Shown piece by piece: positions 33,543 through 42,426 of a DNA stretch of 64,000 bases. The translations under genes were made by a program, and so were the position numbers. The notes below the pieces were generated by a model. That model did not search any database. It had not been told where the DNA came from and saw nothing but the letters and a program-made list of their open reading frames with translations. The stretch's first letter is position 1, and each line of letters begins with the position of its first letter. The stretch comes from a virus, in the IMG/VR virus record IMGVR_UViG_3300048834_000096, positions 39,969 through 103,968 of that record; one strand, 5' to 3'.

Positions 33543-34253
33543 ATGGGTAGAACTGCTCAAAAAGACTCAATCCCACGAGTAGTAAGTACAAAAAAGATAC
33601 GTTATGATTCATTGATTAAGATACAACCACTAACAAATAATCAGGGGAGAGTATTTGCTGAATGGGAGAATAATTTAGTTTTGCATGGTATGGCAGGGTC
33701 AGGAAAAACATTCTTAGCAATATATCTAGCGCTTAAGGATATCCTAAGTAGAGAAACACCTTATAAAAAGTTAGTAGTAGTTAGAAGTATAGTTCCTGTT
33801 AGAGATATTGGTTATCTGCCTGGTAGTGAAGAAGAAAAGATTGCAGTGTATGAACAACCATATATAGCTATCTTTAGAGAACTGATGCCTAACGTTGATG
33901 ATGTTATGTTGAGATTGAAAGAGCAAGATATGTATGAGTTTATTCCAACTTCGTTCATTCGCGGTATCACTTTGAAAAATGCAATATTGATTGTAGATGA
34001 ATGCCAAGACATGAATTTTCACGAATTGGATTCTATAATAACCCGCCTAGGTGATGATTGCAAAATAGTGTTTTGTGGAGATAAATCACAGACAGACTTG
34101 ATAAAGAAAGATGACATAAATGGAATCTCAAAGTTTTTGGATATCCTGAAACGAATATCCAAATTCCGACACGTTGAGTTTAGTGAGGATGATATAGTCA
34201 GATCATCAATTGTCAGGGAATACATAATCAATAAACACAGGATGGGATACTGA
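33543..34253 (+). CDS. phoH: PhoH-like ATPase
   Basis: Walker A GMAGSGKTF (residues 49-57), VRSIVPVRDIGYLPG, and Walker B ILIVDECQDM with FCGDKSQTDL are the PhoH-family signature. These P-loop proteins are frequent in marine and T4-like phages; RNA helicase-like activity is suspected but not established. ATG 33543 behind GAAGGAG is preferred. The stop overlaps the lysozyme ATG. Confidence 0.9.
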   Translation: MGRTAQKDSIPRVVSTKKIRYDSLIKIQPLTNNQGRVFAEWENNLVLHGMAGSGKTFLAIYLALKDILSRETPYKKLVVVRSIVPVRDIGYLPGSEEEKIAVYEQPYIAIFRELMPNVDDVMLRLKEQDMYEFIPTSFIRGITLKNAILIVDECQDMNFHELDSIITRLGDDCKIVFCGDKSQTDLIKKDDINGISKFLDILKRISKFRHVEFSEDDIVRSSIVREYIINKHRMGY

Positions 34254-34732
34254 TGATTGTAGGAAAACGAGGATTAGAACTAATCAAGGAATTTGAGGGG
34301 TTCAGAGAGAAGGCATATCAAGATACTGGTGGAGTTTGGACCATAGGCTGGGGCACCACAAGAATACACGATAGACCAGTTAGAGAGACAGACACCTGCA
34401 CCAAAGAAGAGGCCACTATATGGTTAGAGTTAGATGTTGCTAGGTTTGAAGATATGGTGAATAAAAATGTGAAAGTTCCTCTAAATCAAAACCAATTTGA
34501 TGCTATGGTGTCCATTGTTTATAATGTGGGTCCTGGTATGAAGAATGGTAAGAGTGGAATAATTACCTTGAGAAACGGCTCTCCATCTACACTACTTAGA
34601 AAACTAAACGAAGGTGATTATCAGGGTGCTGCGGATCAATTTTTAGTTTGGTACAGAACAAAAGGATCTGAAGCAGGTTTACTAAGAAGAAGGAAGGCTG
34701 AGCGGGCATTGTTCTTAGATCCCGTTAGTTAA
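34253..34732 (+). CDS. Endolysin, GH24 lysozyme
   Basis: The catalytic triad of T4-type lysozymes is visible: Glu15 (EFEGF), Asp24 (YQDTGG) and Thr30 (WTIGWGTT), followed by NQNQFDAMVSIVYNVG and LLRRRKAER. It cleaves peptidoglycan at lysis. There is no signal peptide, so it needs a holin. At 159 residues it is close to T4 lysozyme (164). It overlaps phoH by 1 nt within an early-type block, so late expression would need another promoter. Confidence 0.92.
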   Translation: MIVGKRGLELIKEFEGFREKAYQDTGGVWTIGWGTTRIHDRPVRETDTCTKEEATIWLELDVARFEDMVNKNVKVPLNQNQFDAMVSIVYNVGPGMKNGKSGIITLRNGSPSTLLRKLNEGDYQGAADQFLVWYRTKGSEAGLLRRRKAERALFLDPVS

Positions 34733-34735
34733 ATT

Positions 34736-34764
34736 TTGATACTATTTTGATTCACTGTTATAAT
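34736..34764 (+). promoter_or_regulatory. Sigma70-like promoter, TTGATA-17-TATAAT
   Basis: TTGATA at 34736-34741 and TATAAT at 34759-34764 are 17 bp apart. The predicted start, 7 nt on, is the A of the ATG at 34771, again a leaderless arrangement. Confidence 0.75.
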
Positions 34765-34770
34765 TTAATA

Positions 34771-35418
34771 ATGAATTTGAATCTTTGGAAGCAGTATCAC
34801 ATACCTAAAATAGATACACTCGAGGGTAGAAAATATGTGGTTGATGGTGAGCAATACCTATCTGTTACCACACTCCTTTCCATGTTCAGTGACTTTGATG
34901 TTGCTGAGTGGAAACAACGGGTCGGTGAGAAGGAAGCAGATAAAATAAGCAAAGCTGCCACTAGTAGGGGCACCGAATTGCACGAGTGGATTGAATCCTA
35001 TCTTTATCAGAAGGAAGTAAGAACTAACAACCCACTGCAAATTGGCTTGAGAAAAACGATCAAACCTCTTCTGAATAGAATAACCGAAGTCAATTTACTA
35101 GAAGCACCTCTATACAGTAAGTCAATGGGTCTTGCCGGTACAGTCGACTGCGTGGGATCGTTTGATGATATCCCATCAATTATTGACTTTAAGACATCAG
35201 GAAAATCCAAGAAGAAGGAGTGGATTAAAAGTTACTTCCTTCAAACTAGCATATATAGTTATATGGTTGAGGAGTTGTACTCAGTAAAGATTCCTCAGGT
35301 TGTGATTTTGATCGCGGTGGAGAATCAACCTGCTCAGTTCTTTGTGGAAAACAGAATGAATTGGCGTGGTGATGTAAAAGATATTCTAACTAAATGGAGA
35401 AGGAATAATGAGTCGTGA
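34771..35418 (+). CDS. RecB/Cas4-like PD-(D/E)xK exonuclease
   Basis: The motif series is clear: RGTELHEWIES, GLAGTVDCVG (Asp), IIDFKTS (D-x-K) and YFLQTSIYSYM. It resembles stand-alone phage exonucleases of the RecB/Cas4 type, probably acting in host DNA breakdown or recombination. ATG 34771 is chosen over an upstream TTG at 34747 because that codon lies within the promoter. It has 215 residues. Confidence 0.85.
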   Translation: MNLNLWKQYHIPKIDTLEGRKYVVDGEQYLSVTTLLSMFSDFDVAEWKQRVGEKEADKISKAATSRGTELHEWIESYLYQKEVRTNNPLQIGLRKTIKPLLNRITEVNLLEAPLYSKSMGLAGTVDCVGSFDDIPSIIDFKTSGKSKKKEWIKSYFLQTSIYSYMVEELYSVKIPQVVILIAVENQPAQFFVENRMNWRGDVKDILTKWRRNNES

Positions 35419-35989
35419 ATTAACGCAAATGTTCAGTCAGTTAAATAAAAAGGACTTCAAGATAGCAAATTTATCTTCGTCCTTTTTCCTTTTGGTGAGT
35501 GATATTGAAGATGGCGTGGTTAAGGAAGCAATGCAGTGGATCATAGAATCTAATTTCTCAGACAATAGGCCATCGGTGTTGAATCTTTTGGTTTGTTCAA
35601 GTGGGGGTGATCTAAGAGGGGCGTTTGCGTTAATTGATATTATGAGATCATCCCATATTCCTATTAGAACTATTGGTCTCGGCGAAATAAGTAGCGCAGG
35701 GCTTATGATTTTTATGGCAGGTACAAAAGGAATGCGAACATTGACACCCAATACTAGTATATTATCACATAGATTTACAGCAGGGGCACTGGGAAAGGAA
35801 CATGAATTATTTTCTATCGCTAAGGAATTTCAGTTAACCGCAGATCGAATGATGGCTCATTACAGGGTCTGCACTGGACTCCCGGAAGCTAAGATTAAGA
35901 AGTATCTACTCCCACCAGAAGACATTTACCTGTCATCCGCAGAGGCACTGGAACTGGGGCTCTGTGATAAGGTAGCAAATTTGAGTTAA
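35408..35989 (+). CDS. ClpP-like serine protease
   Basis: The ClpP fold is recognisable from LLVCSSGGDLRGAFALID, the nucleophile region EISSAGLMIFMAG (Ser-Ala-Gly), SHRF (His) and DIYLSSAEALELGLCD. It is 193 residues, like bacterial ClpP. No ATPase partner is encoded nearby, so it may use a host Clp ATPase or act alone on small substrates. A virion-maturation role is possible but not supported by location. Confidence 0.87.
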   Translation: MSRELTQMFSQLNKKDFKIANLSSSFFLLVSDIEDGVVKEAMQWIIESNFSDNRPSVLNLLVCSSGGDLRGAFALIDIMRSSHIPIRTIGLGEISSAGLMIFMAGTKGMRTLTPNTSILSHRFTAGALGKEHELFSIAKEFQLTADRMMAHYRVCTGLPEAKIKKYLLPPEDIYLSSAEALELGLCDKVANLS

Positions 35990-36009
35990 AATAGTTTTAC
36001 TGTTATAAT
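35981..36009 (+). promoter_or_regulatory. Sigma70-like promoter, TTGAGT-17-TATAAT
   Basis: TTGAGT at 35981-35986, overlapping the end of the protease gene, and TATAAT at 36004-36009 are 17 bp apart. It is probably the main early promoter for the block from 36040, which may extend into the folE-dpdA operon. Confidence 0.78.
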
Positions 36010-36039
36010 GTACTATGTGTATGAATATTAATGTGATTT

Positions 36040-36405
36040 ATGGGTGTGTTGATTTTAGAAACTGGTAGACATTGGAATAAGGAGTTTAACTGCCCCGGGG
36101 CGACCGTCGAATTGATATATCCACCTAAGATCGGAGACGTAAATACGTTTAACGATCAGAGAATGGTAGAGTTAACTAACCTGTACATCGAACCCAAACA
36201 CAGGGGTAAAGGCAAAGCATCTAAGATAATTGATCTCGTGAAGAAATATGCAGTACGTCAAAAATTGAAGTTGTTTATTAGGGTGTGTCCTTATGGTGAT
36301 GGTGATAAATTGAACAAAAAGCAACTCAGAAAATTCTACACCGATCGTGGGTTCGTAAAATACAAGAAGGATCCCGATTGGTATTTGTGGTCAAAAAATG
36401 TATAA
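36040..36405 (+). CDS. GNAT-family N-acetyltransferase-like protein
   Basis: Motif A reads LYIEPKHRGKGKASKIID (R-G-x-G-x-A) and motif B QLRKFYTDRGF. The 121-residue size is minimal for GNAT. The target is unknown. ATG 36040 has no obvious Shine-Dalgarno, with a leader of about 24 nt. Confidence 0.75.
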   Translation: MGVLILETGRHWNKEFNCPGATVELIYPPKIGDVNTFNDQRMVELTNLYIEPKHRGKGKASKIIDLVKKYAVRQKLKLFIRVCPYGDGDKLNKKQLRKFYTDRGFVKYKKDPDWYLWSKNV

Positions 36406-36706
36406 TACACAAGCTGGATACGGTATTGATATTCTCTATTTTGGAGTCCCACCCGATTCTGGAGCTCTCTTCTGGGACAACGAGACAAAATTAATGAAAA
36501 CATTCAATGGTGGTAGTGGTGTGGCATCTTCATCATATTTAGGTAGTAGTGTTGCCTTGAACCAGGAGACAGCCGATGCTATAGAATGGGTGAAACGAAA
36601 GATGGAAGAGGAAAAGAAGTTGGATGACCTGTGCGAGCAGCATCCTGGACTAAAAGAGTGCCGAAATGCATTCGAAGTTATGAAAAGACTTTGCGAGGAC
36701 AAATGA
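36398..36706 (+). CDS. Unknown 102-residue protein
   Basis: It begins MYNTQAGYGIDILYFG, has a Gly/Ser-rich middle and a charged helical C-terminal half with two Cys (LDDLCEQHPGLKECRNAFE). No family is recognised. It overlaps both neighbours by a few bases. Confidence 0.5.
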   Translation: MYNTQAGYGIDILYFGVPPDSGALFWDNETKLMKTFNGGSGVASSSYLGSSVALNQETADAIEWVKRKMEEEKKLDDLCEQHPGLKECRNAFEVMKRLCEDK

Positions 36707-37260
36707 CACATTTCTTAGAAGCAGATAACCTAATGATTGATCTCGAGACGTTGGCACAGAGGCCAGATGCTGCCATAATGTCAATCGGGGTGGTTCATTT
36801 CAAGTTCAATAATGGTGGATTGATTCTAAACTCATTCTACACTAACGTAGATGCTAGAGATTGTAAGAAACATGGTATGCGTATTGAAGCCAGTACTGTA
36901 TCCTGGTGGGAGAAACAATCTAAGGATGTTATCAAGGCATTGCAAGACCCAAAACCAATTGACCTAAAGTCTGCGTTAACTGAACTATCTAAATGGGTTG
37001 GTTCAACAACCAAGTCTCCATATGTTTGGTCAAATGGCGCAGCATACGATATTCCTATCATGGAAATAGCATACAAGAATCTTGATATGGAATCACCATG
37101 GAGTTATAGAAATGTAATGTGCTATAGGACTGCATGTAATATTGCTGGTATAAGTAAGTCAGAACGTGACAAAAACAACGAGGCCCTGCATAATGCATTA
37201 TCAGATGCAAAAAGTCAGGCTAAGGTTCTTATGGGTATGTTAGATGAGGTGCCATTTTGA
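36703..37260 (+). CDS. DexA-like 3'-5' exonuclease
   Basis: The DEDD-type motifs are present: NLMIDLETLAQRPDAAI (D-x-E), VWSNGAAYDIPIME (Asp) and EALHNALSDAKSQA (H...D). It corresponds to T4 exonuclease A (DexA, 227 residues) though shorter at 185. It degrades DNA from 3' ends, perhaps host DNA. ATG 36703 is coupled to the upstream stop. Confidence 0.87.
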   Translation: MTHFLEADNLMIDLETLAQRPDAAIMSIGVVHFKFNNGGLILNSFYTNVDARDCKKHGMRIEASTVSWWEKQSKDVIKALQDPKPIDLKSALTELSKWVGSTTKSPYVWSNGAAYDIPIMEIAYKNLDMESPWSYRNVMCYRTACNIAGISKSERDKNNEALHNALSDAKSQAKVLMGMLDEVPF

Positions 37261-37442
37261 GATTTAAAGTTAGTCCTAGATTTGACCCAAATAGATGGAA
37301 CCTATGGTTCGCCTGGTATCCAGTTCGTCTTGAGGATAAGGATGAAATAATTTGGTTGGATTATGTTTGGGCAATTCGGGACTGGGGACACAGCGACGAA
37401 TTGGTTTGGAAGTATCGTGATAGAGTGCCAGAAGGAGAATAA
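37257..37442 (+). CDS. Unknown 61-residue Trp-rich protein
   Basis: TTG 37257 overlaps the upstream stop (TTGA) and gives MRFKVSPRFDPNRWNLWFAWYPV. It has eight Trp residues, and small proteins of this type are common in phages next to nucleotide genes. It directly precedes folE. The function is unknown. Confidence 0.5.
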   Translation: MRFKVSPRFDPNRWNLWFAWYPVRLEDKDEIIWLDYVWAIRDWGHSDELVWKYRDRVPEGE

Positions 37443-38105
37443 ATGAGCTATGATTCAGAATTAGGTTGGAAGGTACATGAACACTTAATGTCTTTGGGTT
37501 TGGAAACTCCCACAATCCCCAATGCATTAACAGATCATGACAAGAAAGTTATCATTGAGCAAAATGTTAAGGAAATTATGGTTGCCCTAGGATTGGATGC
37601 AACCAATGATTCCTTGAGAGATACACCACGAAGAATTGCTAAGATGTATGTAGATGAGGTGTTTAAGGGACTTAATTACGAGCATTTCCCCAAAATCATG
37701 ACCTTTGAAAATTCATTTAAGAATGCTGGAATGGTTGTGGAGAAGGGGATTAAGGTTAACTCGGCATGTAGTCATCACTTTGTGCCTACCATTGGTACAG
37801 CAGTAGTTGGATACATACCCAATTCTAAAGTTCTTGGGTTATCCAAAATCAATCGAGTGGTTGATTTCTTTGCTCGTAGACCACAGGAACAAGAGAGATA
37901 TGGGATGCAGGTCCTGGAGACATTGAAATTCATTCTTGGTTCAAACGACGTAGCTGTCTATATTGATGCATCTCATTACTGTGTTAAATGGCGTGGTGTG
38001 GAAAACGATGATGCCACAATGGTTGTTTCTTGTTTGAGTGGTGAATTCATGAATAATCCAACAGTAAGACAAGAATTTTATTCACTTGCACTGAAACAGT
38101 CATAA
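37443..38105 (+). CDS. folE: GTP cyclohydrolase I (FolE)
   Basis: Family motifs are intact: DTPRRIAKMY, ACSHHFVP (zinc Cys and His), GLSKINRVVDFFARRPQEQER and YCVKWRGVENDDATMVV. It converts GTP to dihydroneopterin triphosphate, the first step to preQ0 and other 7-deazaguanines. It has 220 residues. Its stop overlaps the dpdA start, so it is the first gene of the DNA-modification operon. Confidence 0.95.
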   Translation: MSYDSELGWKVHEHLMSLGLETPTIPNALTDHDKKVIIEQNVKEIMVALGLDATNDSLRDTPRRIAKMYVDEVFKGLNYEHFPKIMTFENSFKNAGMVVEKGIKVNSACSHHFVPTIGTAVVGYIPNSKVLGLSKINRVVDFFARRPQEQERYGMQVLETLKFILGSNDVAVYIDASHYCVKWRGVENDDATMVVSCLSGEFMNNPTVRQEFYSLALKQS

Positions 38106-39331
38106 TGAGAACTAGATACCTACTTGCGATGTCTGGGAACCTGCTGCACGTTCTCAAAAAATATAATGAAACTGGTTCGTTGCCAGATTACTATAAAAAC
38201 ATCGGTACCACCAAGGATATTCGATTCTATAAAAAGAATGTGAATTCCTATTTTCACCATGGGGATCTACTATTCAGTGCGTTCCATTTTAGATCTGCTG
38301 TTAAGAAAGGCAAAACACTTGCCGATGTTATGGGGTTGGATAAAGACCCAAATAATATGCTCTTCATTGACTCTGGTGGGTATTCGATTGCAACAGGTGC
38401 AGTTACATTAGATAAATGGGGCAACAAAGACGCTTTTGATATTTCAATCCAAAATGGTAACATCTTCCCCATTCTTGATATTCCCCCAGTTGCTGGTACT
38501 GACTTTGATGACTGTCTTAAATTGAGTTATGAATCTGCTCAGTACTACAAATCAAGAAAACCAGGTAACGGTGAGATCATCTTGAACGTAGCTCACGGTA
38601 GAAACCTAGTTGAAACTAAGAAGTGGACTGACAAGATTTCTAAGGTTGAATTGGATGGCTGGGCAGTTGGTTCGTCTCATGAGGGCAACCCAAAACAGAT
38701 CATCAAGGGTTTATTCTTCATGCTTACTTCTGGTTACCTAGAAAAGGCAAAGGCATTTCACATCTTTGGTGTATCAAGCGCTGCAATGTGCATTTACTTC
38801 GCAGCTATTAAGCATGCAATTCGTAAGAACCCAAAATTGAAATACAACTTCGATTTGACGTTTGATAGTTCATATCCAGTTAGAACTGCGGCATTTGGTC
38901 GATACTTTATGTTCTCAAAATTTGATGGGTTCACTGATATTGTTATTACTAACCAGGTTGATTGGTCTAAGTTAAGTAAAGGTGACTTCGAAGATGGATT
39001 CATATGCGATTGCCCAGTGTGTCAAGAGGTAACGGATTTTCATGGTATGATGAACAATGAGAAGGGAAATACAGCAGAAGCGTTTGCTTGGAGTTCTCTG
39101 CATAACATATACCATATGAAGAAGTATATCAAACAGGTTTCGGTTTTGGTTGAAATGGCATGTGATATTCCAGAACTAGGAGATCATATCCTACCATCTA
39201 AGGTAAATAGAAATTTGCAAGTAATTATGGAAGCGTTCGATAATATTCCTAGAGGGGAAGAAATTATTGAGCGCAAGTTTGAGGCAGTCGAAGTTTCTTC
39301 CGGCGTCTCGTTAGATGATTTTTTTAATTGA
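38105..39331 (+). CDS. dpdA: DpdA-like DNA-guanine transglycosylase (TGT fold)
   Basis: The TGT-type active site is visible: FIDSGGYSIATGA (Asp89), GWAVGSSHEGN in the substrate pocket, DLTFDSSYP (Asp254, candidate nucleophile) and the zinc site CDCPVCQ (301-306). The protein has 408 residues and no tRNA-recognition domain. DpdA enzymes exchange guanine in DNA for a 7-deazaguanine base, protecting phage DNA from restriction. Adjacent folE and Gat-QueC support DNA rather than tRNA as the target. Confidence 0.9.
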   Translation: MRTRYLLAMSGNLLHVLKKYNETGSLPDYYKNIGTTKDIRFYKKNVNSYFHHGDLLFSAFHFRSAVKKGKTLADVMGLDKDPNNMLFIDSGGYSIATGAVTLDKWGNKDAFDISIQNGNIFPILDIPPVAGTDFDDCLKLSYESAQYYKSRKPGNGEIILNVAHGRNLVETKKWTDKISKVELDGWAVGSSHEGNPKQIIKGLFFMLTSGYLEKAKAFHIFGVSSAAMCIYFAAIKHAIRKNPKLKYNFDLTFDSSYPVRTAAFGRYFMFSKFDGFTDIVITNQVDWSKLSKGDFEDGFICDCPVCQEVTDFHGMMNNEKGNTAEAFAWSSLHNIYHMKKYIKQVSVLVEMACDIPELGDHILPSKVNRNLQVIMEAFDNIPRGEEIIERKFEAVEVSSGVSLDDFFN

Positions 39332-39339
39332 GGACAAAT

Positions 39340-40116
39340 ATGACTTTTCCATGGGGCACTTATAAGAAAGAACACATTGATTTTTTAGTTGAAGCTATTT
39401 CTGGTGATGAATATGATTCTGACGCAGCGGCCAAGCAGGGTGGTGGCGCACAAGAGGGTGGTCTTCCAGGAGATTTTAAAACATTGGTTATGGAACACTT
39501 GTCGTCCTTAGTTTTTGAGCACCCAGATTCCCTAGTGTTAGAACTTGGTGTTGGTCAGTGGGCATATCCATTCCCTCAGGTATCTCACGCTGTGGATGCG
39601 TCAACATTCATGGTTGACTCACTTTGTGATAAGTTGAGAAAAATGCATTCTGATGGTGCACACATCAACTTATTTCCTGACAACGTTTACCATGCAGTCG
39701 CCGAGTCACTAAACCCAGACTGGAGTGATAAATTCTACGGGGTTATGTTTCTTAATGGTTGGTTCCAGGTTAGATCAGACTATGAAGCATTCTTAGAAGT
39801 TAACCGAATTATGAGGAAGGATGGTATTTTGGTTATCAATTTGTATTCAGATGACAGTACTGATATAATTTGTGGAAGAGTATTAGGACCTAAGAATTAC
39901 ATCCGTATTGCTGAGGAATTTGGTTTTAAGCTTCAAGCATGGCATAAAAATGTTGGTGCCTTGCAGGGGATCAAAAACAACAATCTACTAGTATTTCGTA
40001 AAGAGAAAAATAGCAGAGTTGAAAGGCTAAGAAAATTGCAATTGGTTAAACAGGCTGATGGTAACTATAAAGCCAACAATTTGGATATCAATGGTCGTGA
40101 TAGTATCTTACTGTAA
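39340..40116 (+). CDS. Class I methyltransferase-like protein in the dpdA operon
   Basis: From residue ~70, LVLELGVGQWAYPFPQ and HAVDASTFMVD resemble SAM-binding motifs I and II, and FYGVMFLNGWFQVR with ILVINLYSDD resemble motifs IV and V of class I methyltransferases. ATG 39340 behind GAGGA is preferred over an upstream TTG. Its place between dpdA and gat-queC suggests it acts on the deazaguanine base or its precursor, but that is inference. Confidence 0.65.
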   Translation: MTFPWGTYKKEHIDFLVEAISGDEYDSDAAAKQGGGAQEGGLPGDFKTLVMEHLSSLVFEHPDSLVLELGVGQWAYPFPQVSHAVDASTFMVDSLCDKLRKMHSDGAHINLFPDNVYHAVAESLNPDWSDKFYGVMFLNGWFQVRSDYEAFLEVNRIMRKDGILVINLYSDDSTDIICGRVLGPKNYIRIAEEFGFKLQAWHKNVGALQGIKNNNLLVFRKEKNSRVERLRKLQLVKQADGNYKANNLDINGRDSILL

Positions 40117-40127
40117 AGGATAAAAAG

Positions 40128-41585
40128 ATGTGTGGAATTGCGGGTGTATTGGCATTTGAACCTAAAAATGGGTTCGTTCCGATTGAAAAATTCCTGGAGA
40201 AATTAACCCAAAGAGGTCGTGACTCAATTGGGTTTTCTGTGGTTGGGTTTGATGGTGGTGAATTATCACTGTCTAAAGAATTAAATCAATCATCGATACT
40301 CGATGGTTCATTGTACCCTCTATCATTATCAACAACTCAGTTAGCGATGTTTAATGTCCGTGCAATTCCAACATCAATCTCTGAGGGTGGGGCAGAAATG
40401 AGTGTTGATTATCTGCAACCATATGTAATCAAAATTGATTCTGATTTCCATAGAATGGTGGTTCATAATGGGACAATTGCTAATGATGATAAGCTGAACA
40501 AGGAGTTCAACTATTTTCATATGGATTCATCAACTAGGTTAACTAATATTCCAATTGACTCAACAGTATTTTTAAATGAAGATACATACTCCATAAATAG
40601 GGCGCTACAAGAAGAAAAGATAATTGGTTCATATTCAGGCGCACTATGGGATGAACATGACCAGCAAGTAGTACTATTCAAGAATTATTTGCCACTTCAT
40701 GTAATGGTTGATTTTGAGAATAAGTTGATTTGGTGGGCAAATGTTAAGGATGCACTACTTGAAGTTTCGTCTAAAGAGGTTGCATTTTATGATGTTCCTG
40801 CCTATACATCGATAACACTTTCATATGATAAGACATTTGAAGAGATGGTGTATTCTTTAACCAATCAGATTAAGCATCCAGGAAATCTATACAAGAAACA
40901 AGGTAAGGAAAAAGCATTAATCGTGTGCTCTAGTGGGTTAGATTCTACTACTGTAGCTACATTAGCATGTAGAAAGTACGGTGCAGACAACACAGTTTTA
41001 CTGCATTATCATTACGGATGCAAGGCAGAAGATAGAGAGAAGGAAAGAATTGTTCAGATCGCTGAGCACTTAAAATGTCAGTACAAGTTCGTTGATATTA
41101 GCCCAGTATTCGCTGGTATGAAGTCGCCTATACTAGGTCATTCTGGCGACATATCAATTGGCGATAAGGGAATTGAGTATGCCCACGAGTATGTAAATGC
41201 TCGTAACCTAATCATGATGTCCATTGCAATTGGTATTGCCGAAGACTTAGGCTGTACGACAGTTCAGTTGGGTGCTAATTTAACCGAACAGGCCGCATAT
41301 CCTGATAATTCACTAGATTTCATTGAGAAGTTAAATGCATTGGTTCCGTATTCAGTGCAGAATAACACCAAGATTCGTGTTGAAGCACCTTTGGTAAATA
41401 TGATGAAACAGGAGATTGTAAAACTTGGTCTTGAGATTGGTGTTCCTTACGACAAAACTTGGTCTTGCTATCATGATTATGCAAATCCGTGCGGCGAGTG
41501 CGGGCCGTGTGTCATGCGCCAAATAGCCTTTTCTATGAATAATGCTGTGGATCCTTTAGTATATGACAAGCCGCAAGTCGCCTAG
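40128..41585 (+). CDS. gat-queC: Gat-QueC fusion (amidotransferase plus preQ0 synthase)
   Basis: Residues 1-~230 form a class II glutamine amidotransferase domain with the N-terminal nucleophile Cys2 (MCGIAG), QRGRDS and HNGTIAN. From residue ~262 follows QueC with the PP-loop SSGLDST (268-274), HYHYGCKAEDRE and the zinc motif CYHDYANPCGECGPC. Gat-QueC proteins occur in phages such as Escherichia phage 9g, which carries 2'-deoxyarchaeosine in DNA. The fusion suggests a nitrogen-adding step after preQ0. It overlaps the next gene by 23 nt. Confidence 0.92.
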   Translation: MCGIAGVLAFEPKNGFVPIEKFLEKLTQRGRDSIGFSVVGFDGGELSLSKELNQSSILDGSLYPLSLSTTQLAMFNVRAIPTSISEGGAEMSVDYLQPYVIKIDSDFHRMVVHNGTIANDDKLNKEFNYFHMDSSTRLTNIPIDSTVFLNEDTYSINRALQEEKIIGSYSGALWDEHDQQVVLFKNYLPLHVMVDFENKLIWWANVKDALLEVSSKEVAFYDVPAYTSITLSYDKTFEEMVYSLTNQIKHPGNLYKKQGKEKALIVCSSGLDSTTVATLACRKYGADNTVLLHYHYGCKAEDREKERIVQIAEHLKCQYKFVDISPVFAGMKSPILGHSGDISIGDKGIEYAHEYVNARNLIMMSIAIGIAEDLGCTTVQLGANLTEQAAYPDNSLDFIEKLNALVPYSVQNNTKIRVEAPLVNMMKQEIVKLGLEIGVPYDKTWSCYHDYANPCGECGPCVMRQIAFSMNNAVDPLVYDKPQVA

Positions 41586-42426
41586 TATCTGTATCATTGG
41601 TTGTGGTGGTGTTGGTAAGGCGCATGCTTTATCTGCTGCCAAATATCTAATTGATAATCACAATGGTGAAGGAACTATTCATCTTGTAGATGTGATGAAT
41701 ACTGCTCTTGAACCATTCTTAAGCAACATTTGGGAGAATTCATGGGGACCAATTAAGGATACTATAGACATCTCCAATACAAAGATTCAAACCACACTGA
41801 ATCATATTGTAGATCATGGGATGCCACATAAGGCGGATCTATTCATTATTGCTACACCCGACTACACACACGCAGATTATCTGAACACCATTGACAGAGA
41901 TTCTATAGTTATATGTGAAAAACCGTTAGTGACCTACGGAGATCCAATACCTAAGATTTCAGACAATGTTCATTATGGAATTGAATGGTGTTATCATCCG
42001 TCTCTACTAGGCGTTCATAGGATCAAAAAGATTCAATTTGTTCATGGCTGGCCACCTCCAGCAGCAACAAAGGAGAATAAGTGGCAGGTGTATGATTTAG
42101 GATCACACCTACTTGGTTTAGTTATGTCAATTAATGGTGAATTGGGTGAAGTCAAAAATGTTAAGACATACCAGCAAATAACTGAGTGGGACATTGGTGG
42201 TGTGCAGTGTATTTGTGGTTACGACAAGTATGTTAATACAGACAAAATTATCATAAACGATTCGGTTGAGTTAGATTGGATTCCATTTAACAGTGGTGAC
42301 CTGTTCTATCTACAAATACAGTGGGCTTTACTTGGGTGGAATGGTGACGGATTTGGTCCTATGTTCTTCACTAGTGAGATTGAGGAGCAGATGAATAAAC
42401 TACAGCAGATAAGGGATTTGGCATGA
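41563..42426 (+). CDS. Gfo/Idh/MocA-type oxidoreductase-like protein
   Basis: The N-terminal Rossmann motif ICIIGCGGVGKAHALS is followed by FIIATPDYTHADY and VICEKPLV, the NAD(P)-binding and E-K-P signature of the Gfo/Idh/MocA family. At 287 residues it is shorter than usual (about 340), with a reduced C-terminal domain containing WQVYDLGSHLLGLV. These enzymes mostly oxidise or reduce sugars or nucleotide sugars. Tight overlap with gat-queC and the glycosyltransferase suggests a shared pathway. Confidence 0.75.
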   Translation: MTSRKSPSICIIGCGGVGKAHALSAAKYLIDNHNGEGTIHLVDVMNTALEPFLSNIWENSWGPIKDTIDISNTKIQTTLNHIVDHGMPHKADLFIIATPDYTHADYLNTIDRDSIVICEKPLVTYGDPIPKISDNVHYGIEWCYHPSLLGVHRIKKIQFVHGWPPPAATKENKWQVYDLGSHLLGLVMSINGELGEVKNVKTYQQITEWDIGGVQCICGYDKYVNTDKIIINDSVELDWIPFNSGDLFYLQIQWALLGWNGDGFGPMFFTSEIEEQMNKLQQIRDLA

